Positions 55,787 through 61,770 of a DNA stretch of 61,770 nucleotides are shown here, one piece after another. This DNA comes from Ignavibacteriae bacterium HGW-Ignavibacteriae-4 (lineage in GTDB: Bacteria; Bacteroidota; Ignavibacteria; Kapaibacteriales; UBA2268), in NCBI GenBank assembly GCA_002839765.1, contig PGYR01000013.1, positions 1 through 61,770 on the forward strand, given 5' to 3'. The notes beneath the pieces were generated by a model, which was given only the letters and a program-made list of their open reading frames with translations, was not told where the DNA came from and made no database searches. The stretch's first letter is position 1. Each line of letters begins with the position of its first letter. The position numbers and the translations under genes were made by a program.

Positions 55787-56586
55787 TATCGTGCTTCATT
55801 TAATTGGTTGCGTAATTCTAGAGCAGCTAGCCGGATATAATCTCCGTATTTTTCTTCATTACCCCCAGCGTATATTATCCCTCTGGAAGAATTGATAATA
55901 GATTGACCCGAGCCATTTGCTTCCATCACATCATCGGGGCTACCACCTTGTGCACCTATCCCTGGTATTAGAAAGTACCTTTCTTTAGCTAAATCTCTTA
56001 TGTTTTTCAGCTCTTCGGGGTGAGTAGCACCTACAACATAACCAAGATTTTCAGCACTCCCCCACTTCATCGATTTTTCTAATACAAGTTCGTATAAGTA
56101 TTTATCACCGATTTTCTCTTTCTCGAAATCATTAGAACCAGAATTAGAAGTTAAGCAAAGTAGGAATACCATCTTATCAGAATAGTCCAAAAAGGGGTTC
56201 ACAGAGTCTTTTCCCATATAAGGGCTAACAGTAATCGAATCGCATTTCAACTCCTCAAATACAGCCTTTGCATAGGCAGCAGAGGTATTCCCAATGTCTC
56301 CCCTCTTAGCATCTGCTATTATATGTATCTCCTTCGGTATCATAGCCACAGTTTTCTCTAATAGCTCATAACCTCGTCTTCCGTATTGCTCATAGAAGGC
56401 GAAATTTATCTTATAGGAAGATACCAAATCTGATGTAGCTTCAACAATAGCTTCGTTGAACTCGAGCATGCCTTCAATGCTTCTCTCAATTTGCTGTGGC
56501 ATTTTTTCAGCGACAATATCAAGTCCAACACAAAGTATTGATTCGTTCTTTTTTTCAACTTCTATTAATTTTTCAATTGATTTCAT
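55783..56586 (-). CDS. pyrF: Orotidine-5'-phosphate decarboxylase (type 2)
   Basis: The enzyme makes UMP in pyrimidine synthesis. The 267-residue protein has the catalytic motif D-A-K-R-G-D-I-G-N-T (92-101), C-V-G-L-D near the N-terminus, V-S-P-Y-M-G-K-D-S-V-N-P-F and a C-terminal P-G-I-G-A-Q-G-G with N-S-S-R-G-I-I. These define the longer type 2 group. It lies 4 bp after the M48 protease gene and overlaps the DUF2851 gene by 4 bp. Confidence 0.96.
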   Translation of the reverse strand: MKSIEKLIEVEKKNESILCVGLDIVAEKMPQQIERSIEGMLEFNEAIVEATSDLVSSYKINFAFYEQYGRRGYELLEKTVAMIPKEIHIIADAKRGDIGNTSAAYAKAVFEELKCDSITVSPYMGKDSVNPFLDYSDKMVFLLCLTSNSGSNDFEKEKIGDKYLYELVLEKSMKWGSAENLGYVVGATHPEELKNIRDLAKERYFLIPGIGAQGGSPDDVMEANGSGQSIINSSRGIIYAGGNEEKYGDYIRLAALELRNQLNEARY

Positions 56587-56590
56587 AGTA

Positions 56591-57388
56591 TTATAATGAT
56601 TTTAAAAAGTCTTGATATCTAGCTTTGAATAAATTATCGCCTTTAGTTGCACCAGTTGTGTTGGATTCTTTGATTAACTTATTGATTTGGTCTAATCTGT
56701 CCTGAGGCATAGGGTGAGTAGATAGTAATTCCTCGAAAACAGATGAACTCTTATTTGTCATTACTTTCTCAAAAAAGAATTTTATACCTCCGGGATACCA
56801 TTTGGTGGATTCTAAATAATGGAAAGAGTCCTCATCAGCTTCTAATTCATCACTTCTGCTATTTTTCAGTAATGCAAGCCCAGTCAGTAAGTTAGCACCT
56901 AACTGTTCCAATTCTCCTGAATCATTACCCAATACTATATTTGTAAGTACTGACGCACCATAAGCTTTTGTCATTCTTTGAGTAGAGTGTCTATTTTCAG
57001 CATGAGCTATTTCATGACCTAAAACACCAGCTAATGCAGCTTCATTGTCAAGTTTCTTAAGCAATCCTGTGTAAACATATATGTAACCACCAGGTGTACA
57101 AAAAGCATTTACAATCTTATCATCATTGATTAACTCAACTTTGTATGCAAACTCTTTTCTATACTTAATTTTAGGTGAGATTATGATTTGATTAATCATA
57201 TTCTGAAGATAGCTTCGTGCAGCAGCATTATTGAGTATTGGGTATTGCTTTGGGTCTTTTTCTATTTCTTGTTGGACTTGCTTACCCAGTTGTATATCAT
57301 CACTTACGGGGAATATATTGAACGAACAAGCTACTAGGAATACTAGTAAAAAACTCTTCGCCGATATAGAACTCAATTTTTGCTTCAT
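56591..57388 (-). CDS. M48 family metalloprotease, lipoprotein
   Basis: The 265-residue protein has a lipobox (L-V-A-C, Cys21), the zinc motif H-E-I-A-H (125-129) and the third ligand region in E-L-E-A-D (181-185). It resembles BepA/LoiP-like periplasmic proteases that check outer-membrane proteins. There are no TPR repeats after the protease domain, so it is closer to LoiP/YcaL. It lies 29 bp after a T9SS gene and 4 bp before pyrF. A role in outer-membrane quality control is inferred from the family. Confidence 0.9.
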   Translation of the reverse strand: MKQKLSSISAKSFLLVFLVACSFNIFPVSDDIQLGKQVQQEIEKDPKQYPILNNAAARSYLQNMINQIIISPKIKYRKEFAYKVELINDDKIVNAFCTPGGYIYVYTGLLKKLDNEAALAGVLGHEIAHAENRHSTQRMTKAYGASVLTNIVLGNDSGELEQLGANLLTGLALLKNSRSDELEADEDSFHYLESTKWYPGGIKFFFEKVMTNKSSSVFEELLSTHPMPQDRLDQINKLIKESNTTGATKGDNLFKARYQDFLKSL

Positions 57389-57417
57389 TTAATTTTCAAT
57401 ATTTGTTATTAATAAAG

Positions 57418-58791
57418 CTAAAATTTAATAATTTTCTTGTGAAAAACCCCACTGCTGGTGATAATTTCTAAATAATATGTCCCTCGTTGTAATTCTCTGA
57501 GGTCAATTTTGTATATATCTAGCTCTAAATTCAATACATAGTTTAATTCCCTATAGCCCTTAACATCGAATACTTGAACAGATTCTACATTCGTTTTTTC
57601 AAGGAATTCTATTGTGAAATAATCTGCACTTGGATTGGGATATACTATTACATTACTAGATGAAAATGCTGTGGAATCTTTAGGCTTATAATCGTCTAGG
57701 TCGGTAGTGTCAACAACTAAAGTATCGATTGTATTACTTCTGTCATATATAAAGTACTTACCTTTCATGCCCGTAACAATTCCTTTATTGCTTTTTATCT
57801 GATGGAAATCAAAAAGAGTTGTGTCCGAAACTTTAAATCGCCTCTCCTCAAAACTAGCTTTAGCCTTAGAATAGTCATTAAATTTAAAATCATTTAGTAA
57901 TATTAGTTCACCATTATTACAAGGAATTACAACATTATTATCATCATAGACATATATCTTATTACCTTCATTATTTAATTCAATTATATTATTATAATAA
58001 CCTCTATAATAATCATACCCATTTATAGTAAATAAATTATGTCCGCTAAATCTTATAACATTTTTATCTACTAATGCTAAGCTCTTAGAAGTAGAGTAGG
58101 GAACTCCTTCTGCTCTTAAAGGTAAAGCAGTACTTGTTCCGGTCGGAGTAATTACGTCAAAATATTTGCTTATAAAAACACCTTCACTAAAATATTTAAA
58201 ACTGTCATCTTGTCTTAAGTAACTACTACCACCGGAACAATAGAAATTATCATCATATTTATTATAAACCATGGGAAAAGTACCGAAATTGTAATTACTT
58301 AGTCCCAAAAGTACCGTTTTTATTGATTTCAACCCATTTATACTATAATGTAGGTTATTTGATTTCTCTTGGGTAACATATACTTCATAAGGAGATCTTG
58401 TAAAAACATTATTGAGATTTACTAAACTTTTTTGATCATGATTTATTATTAACCAATTTTTCCCATAATCATAAGATTTAATAATCGTGAATTTTGTACC
58501 TACAATTATTGCTTCACCATTGGAAGTAAAAATTAATGCTTTTGGTAAAAAATCTATTTCGAAATCTGACAATTGCCAATCCTTACCACCATTTTTAGTA
58601 TAGAAAATTTCGGCTGAGTCAGTTACAATGATTCCATTATATATATTGAAAAACTCTACTTCTTGAAGATTATTTTCAGTTGGAAGTTTGTACTCTTGAA
58701 ATTCTATTTTCTGAGAAAATAATTGACAAGTTAGAAGCAAAGAAAAAATTATTAAATATTTAAATTTAATATTCATATTCCACTCCATCAC
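57418..58791 (-). CDS. Secreted T9SS type A protein with BNR-like repeats
   Basis: The 457-residue protein has a signal peptide (hydrophobic core about 12-22, ending L-F-S-Q) and BNR/sialidase-like Asp-box units (Y-T-K-N-G-G-K-D-W and S-Y-D-Y-G-K-N-W). The sorting domain (about 380-457) has V-Y-P-N-P-S-A-D-Y, V-Q-V-F-D-V-K-G and G-T-Y-Y-L-E-I-I. The last 13 residues nearly match those of the T9SS protein at the window end. The annotated ATG overlaps the PKD gene by 26 bp; an ATG at 58776 (M-N-I-K-F-K), six codons later, would cut this to 11 bp. Function unknown. Confidence 0.82.
   Translation of the reverse strand: MMEWNMNIKFKYLIIFSLLLTCQLFSQKIEFQEYKLPTENNLQEVEFFNIYNGIIVTDSAEIFYTKNGGKDWQLSDFEIDFLPKALIFTSNGEAIIVGTKFTIIKSYDYGKNWLIINHDQKSLVNLNNVFTRSPYEVYVTQEKSNNLHYSINGLKSIKTVLLGLSNYNFGTFPMVYNKYDDNFYCSGGSSYLRQDDSFKYFSEGVFISKYFDVITPTGTSTALPLRAEGVPYSTSKSLALVDKNVIRFSGHNLFTINGYDYYRGYYNNIIELNNEGNKIYVYDDNNVVIPCNNGELILLNDFKFNDYSKAKASFEERRFKVSDTTLFDFHQIKSNKGIVTGMKGKYFIYDRSNTIDTLVVDTTDLDDYKPKDSTAFSSSNVIVYPNPSADYFTIEFLEKTNVESVQVFDVKGYRELNYVLNLELDIYKIDLRELQRGTYYLEIITSSGVFHKKIIKF
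57421..57470 (-). repeat. Near-identical sorting-domain end, copy 1
   Basis: These 50 bp match 60651-60700 with five mismatches by my count and encode the last residues of a T9SS sorting domain in both genes. Confidence 0.7.
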
Positions 58792-60604
58792 TGTTTTTTA
58801 TAATTATTCTATATTCATTGTCTATAGGTTTTATTATATTAAAAATTTTACCTTTAGGGAGTACATCAAAATATTCTTCCATTAAGACATTGCCTAATTT
58901 GTCTTTAGCAATTAAATTAATATTTCTAAAAGTTAGCAATGTTTTAAAATAAAGTTTATTCTCACCTCTAAGCTCGAACCTTTCAAAAAGCGGTTTTGAA
59001 TAATCTATGTCATTTTCGTTGGAAGATAATACATCGAATTTAATTTCTTGCTCATAGGTCCCATCTTCTCGCATAGCGGTCAATGATATAGAGTAAGTAC
59101 CTGTATCATTATACTTATAACTTAAATTCTTGCCAGTAATGGATACACCATTGCCAAAATTCCAAGAATACTCTTTAAAATTACTCTCACTTATTACTTT
59201 AAATTTAGCAATTAGTGGATTTTTTGAAAGTACTTCGATTTCAAAGTCCAACAGCTTATCATCTTCGCTATTTAAACTCTCAACAAATATAAATTTAACT
59301 GCCGAATCTGCTAACTCATCATTTTTAACAACTAACTTTATTGTGTGTTGTCCTATGGAGCTAATAGAATAATTAAATTTTCTAGCCTCTGATATTAAAA
59401 TATCATCTAAATACCATTTTTCTTCAGTAGGTAAGCCCATTGATATACTGTAAAGTGAAAATTCTTCTCCTTTAAATACTGAATCTCTTATATCATTTAT
59501 TTTCGCTTTTAATAGTTTAGGGTTTAAAAACTCTGGTGAATATTTGAATAACCTATCATTTATTGAGAAGTAAAAAGTCTTTCCGTCATCGAAGACAATC
59601 TCCCTAGGAATATTAGTGGGAATGGTATCTCTGAAAATTACCTCACCATCTAATGTTTGAATAGATATTGCATTTTGATAGGGTAGGTCAAAAAATGGAT
59701 AAACAACAAAGAAATAATTATCATTTTTAGTAAAAGAAATAGGGGTGTTTAGACCATATTTCAAATTTTTAGTCTCTTTTCCATTACTTCCTTTCAGAAT
59801 TAGTTTACCACCATAACCATAAATACAATAGTTCGTTGTTTTCCCATTTACTATATTAGATATAGAAGTTGATTCATTACTAGTGAATGAAGTTTTTATA
59901 CTATTTGAATTATCATTATAATTTAGTAAATCATTTGTATATTTTTGATATTCGAGTCCTTTTGTGCGGATTTCAGATTTATAGTTTGAGAAATATGATA
60001 AACTGTTAAACGGATTTAACAATGAATAGCTATCTATTGTACCAGCAGTTGTGGCAATCATTTGTAAAGTGTCTCTACTAACAGCCGAATAAATTCTTAA
60101 AACAGATTCATGTGTCCAGCCTAAATATGTGGTTGTACCATTTTTTAAGGAATAAAATATTCTATTTTTAAAATAAAATAGGTTAGATTCTAAATTAACA
60201 GAATAATAGTAGTTTTCATAGGTAACTAAGTTTGTATCTAAGTGTAGAATTTTCTGGGTATTATAATCTTTTATTAATACTATAAAGTAATAAACAGATG
60301 AATTATTAGGGTTACGAAAGAAATTCTCAGTCAGTATATACACCTGACTCAAATCATCATTAGCCACTGCCATTTTATATGTAGAGTCAGATTCATCTAT
60401 ATCTATACGCTTTATTATCTCGCCAGTGGTAAGGTCGTATTTTAGAACAAAGTCTTTGTTTTCTACTATAAGAGCGTTCTCAGCTGGTAGGAATCTTTTT
60501 TGACCAGGTAAGCTATCTTGTGATATATAACCATTGCCTTCCTTTATCCAACCAGCTAAAAGAATGTGGGGCAAAATGATTAATATCATCAATAGTGTTT
60601 TCAT
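58766..60604 (-). CDS. Secreted PKD-domain protein, possibly with divergent sorting domain
   Basis: The 612-residue protein has a signal peptide (residues 1-17, ending I-L-L-A-G), about 330 residues of beta-propeller-like sequence, a linker, and a PKD domain (about 455-530, with Y-S-W-N-F-G-N-G and Y-N-D-T-G-T-Y-S-I-S-L-T-A). The last 80 residues have the strand spacing of a T9SS domain (I-N-L-I-A-K-D-K-L-G-N-V-L and Y-R-I-I-I-K-N) but lack the P-N-P start, so export by T9SS is uncertain. It sits between two T9SS genes and overlaps the next by up to 26 bp. Confidence 0.72.
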   Translation of the reverse strand: MKTLLMILIILPHILLAGWIKEGNGYISQDSLPGQKRFLPAENALIVENKDFVLKYDLTTGEIIKRIDIDESDSTYKMAVANDDLSQVYILTENFFRNPNNSSVYYFIVLIKDYNTQKILHLDTNLVTYENYYYSVNLESNLFYFKNRIFYSLKNGTTTYLGWTHESVLRIYSAVSRDTLQMIATTAGTIDSYSLLNPFNSLSYFSNYKSEIRTKGLEYQKYTNDLLNYNDNSNSIKTSFTSNESTSISNIVNGKTTNYCIYGYGGKLILKGSNGKETKNLKYGLNTPISFTKNDNYFFVVYPFFDLPYQNAISIQTLDGEVIFRDTIPTNIPREIVFDDGKTFYFSINDRLFKYSPEFLNPKLLKAKINDIRDSVFKGEEFSLYSISMGLPTEEKWYLDDILISEARKFNYSISSIGQHTIKLVVKNDELADSAVKFIFVESLNSEDDKLLDFEIEVLSKNPLIAKFKVISESNFKEYSWNFGNGVSITGKNLSYKYNDTGTYSISLTAMREDGTYEQEIKFDVLSSNENDIDYSKPLFERFELRGENKLYFKTLLTFRNINLIAKDKLGNVLMEEYFDVLPKGKIFNIIKPIDNEYRIIIKNSDGVEYEY

Positions 60605-60612
60605 AATTACAA

Positions 60613-60629
60613 TGACAATTTAATTGTCA
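60613..60629. repeat. Perfect palindrome between T9SS and PKD genes
   Basis: TGACAATT, one central T, then AATTGTCA: 8-bp arms, in the 43-bp gap before the PKD gene start. It could be an operator or a small RNA stem. Confidence 0.35.
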
Positions 60630-60647
60630 ATTAAGTTACACTTACAT

Positions 60648-61770
60648 TTAAAACTTAACAATTTTCTTGTGAAAAACCCCATTACTGGTGATAATTTTTA
60701 TGAAGTAAACTCCAGTGGTCAGCTTGTCAGTCTTCTGAATTATGTTATTAGTATAGTCAGAATAGCTGTTGCTTTCGACTAGATTACCCGTTATACCATA
60801 TATCTCGAGGGATTCCACTTGCATCATTCTACTGAAATGAATATTTACAACATCAGTTGTAGGATTAGGATATACCTCGATTTCGGGGGTGGCGGTTAGG
60901 GTTTTGATGTTTGATTCAGTTTCTTTCACTTTCACCTTAAATATTCTTGATTTATCTGAACCTACCGCATATCCATAATCGGTTTTTATTATTTTATTTA
61001 ATTTCTCTATTCCAATGTTTTTCTCAGAATAATCTATTTTTGAATAAGGGGATTTCCAAGCTAAGAATTCAGAATACCCTAATTCATAATAATTACCAGC
61101 TAAGTCAAATATGCTTAGTATATCATTTTCTTCAAAAATATTTACAATTGTATCATTCGTCGTGAAATATGGTGTGTTTTCATTAAAATATTTTGATGAC
61201 AATCTTTTATGCGAAACAATTAATAATTGATCATTTGAATTGAAGAACTTAGTGAATGAAAAAAAACTTTCAGCTTTTGTGGATTCTGACTCATGAAACG
61301 CATAGCCTGCCTCATTTAAAATATTATTTTCTAAGGTGAATAGACTAGTATTAATTAGATAATAAACATGTGCATTTCGATATTCAGTACCAATAATTCC
61401 AGATCCACCTCCAAATATATATTTATTATTAAAATATAAAACATCGAAAGTGTAATAGTAATTATCATGATTATAATTATTCCAATTCAAACCACCATTT
61501 TTAGTATGATATACTTGTTTTCGTTCTGCTAATACGATATAATCATTTAAGTTCTTAGCAGTGACATGAGTCAAATTTGAGTCAGTATCTACACTAATAT
61601 CTAACCAATTATCTCCTGAATCAGTTGTTCTATAAATCATTCCTTTATCACCTGTAATGAAAATAGTTTTATGATCTAACTCAAAATAATCATTAATCTT
61701 CTTCGGTGCATCGAATACTATTTCCCAAGTCACTCCATCATCTTCGGATCTATATATTTTATTTTCTGCA
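60648..61770 (-). CDS. T9SS type A protein with BNR-like repeats, 5' end outside the window
   Basis: The frame is open to the window edge, beyond the GTG at 61733, and the upstream codons encode I-Y-R-S-E-D-D-G-V-T-W, an Asp-box unit that continues the repeats inside (I-Y-R-T-T-D-S-G-D-N-W and Y-H-T-K-N-G-G-L-N-W). The gene therefore starts outside the window, and at least 373 residues are visible. The sorting domain (last 80 residues) has V-Y-P-N-P-T-T-D-V-V, L-E-I-Y-G-I-T-G and T-G-V-Y-F-I-K-I. It is the first visible gene of the minus-strand run leading to pyrF. Function unknown. Confidence 0.82.
   Translation of the reverse strand, partial: AENKIYRSEDDGVTWEIVFDAPKKINDYFELDHKTIFITGDKGMIYRTTDSGDNWLDISVDTDSNLTHVTAKNLNDYIVLAERKQVYHTKNGGLNWNNYNHDNYYYTFDVLYFNNKYIFGGGSGIIGTEYRNAHVYYLINTSLFTLENNILNEAGYAFHESESTKAESFFSFTKFFNSNDQLLIVSHKRLSSKYFNENTPYFTTNDTIVNIFEENDILSIFDLAGNYYELGYSEFLAWKSPYSKIDYSEKNIGIEKLNKIIKTDYGYAVGSDKSRIFKVKVKETESNIKTLTATPEIEVYPNPTTDVVNIHFSRMMQVESLEIYGITGNLVESNSYSDYTNNIIQKTDKLTTGVYFIKIITSNGVFHKKIVKF
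60651..60700 (-). repeat. Near-identical sorting-domain end, copy 2
   Basis: Partner of 57421-57470; the run 60661-60680 is identical between the two copies. Confidence 0.7.

Overview
The window is about 62 kb of AT-rich (roughly one third G+C by eye), densely packed bacterial chromosome. Several signs place it in the Bacteroidota/Chlorobiota/Ignavibacteriota group. Five secreted proteins, plus one orphan fragment, end in type IX secretion (T9SS) type A sorting domains. Promoters of the TTTG-N20-TAnnTTTG type lie upstream of ftsQAZ and nuoJK. Families common in this group (DUF2807, DUF2851, DUF5522, DUF2279, PD40-OmpA) are present. I lean towards an Ignavibacteria/Kapabacteria-like lineage but cannot prove it from the sequence alone. 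I see no rRNA, tRNA, CRISPR array, prophage or insertion sequence.

Layout. 1-9.2 kb: a truncated DUF2279 gene, a RodZ-like HTH membrane protein, kdsD, a HIT protein, a 1603-residue T9SS surface protein with a strong ribosome-binding site and a 15-bp hairpin terminator, and a large Rossmann-fold dehydrogenase. 9.4-14.5 kb: a GT2 glycosyltransferase and a TPR protein, then a compact run of a beta-barrel protein, a DUF2807 protein, a lone receiver domain, an exosortase with its Cys-Arg-His triad, and a membrane partner. 14.5-20.6 kb: obg, radA, a GT-C membrane protein, ftsY, pgsA (start not ATG) and a sugar epimerase. 20.7-27.8 kb (+): TrmH-like methyltransferase, plsY, gpsA, PD40-OmpA, pdxJ and asnB, closely spaced. 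27.8-32 kb: GT-C protein, lipoprotein, kbl, a 51-residue DUF5522 protein, a small membrane protein and an orphan T9SS sorting-domain remnant.

32.1-40.1 kb (-): an eight-gene run of K+ channel with zinc ribbon, UvrD-type helicase, GT4 glycosyltransferase, HAD phosphatase, thioredoxin, pterin dehydratase, enolase and phosphohexomutase, ending in a terminator whose core recurs after glyA. 40.2-42.4 kb (+): a T9SS protein and glyA. 42.5-46.4 kb (-): two accessory-looking clusters. One is an overlapping trio of transglutaminase-like lipoprotein, secreted RHS-core protein with a variable tail, and small lipoprotein. The other is a tail-anchored coiled-coil protein with an 88-residue partner. 46.5-53.3 kb (+): an RSH alarmone enzyme with a degraded hydrolase site, an isolated nuoJK pair, and ftsQ-ftsA-ftsZ. 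53.3-61.8 kb (-): T9SS protein (cut by the window edge), PKD protein, second T9SS protein, M48 protease, pyrF, DUF2851 and a GT-C membrane protein.

Most genes are housekeeping: cell division, envelope lipid and sugar synthesis, protein targeting. The best candidates for undescribed biology are the RHS-core/transglutaminase/lipoprotein trio, the exosortase locus in a T9SS organism, and the apparently synthetase-only RSH enzyme.
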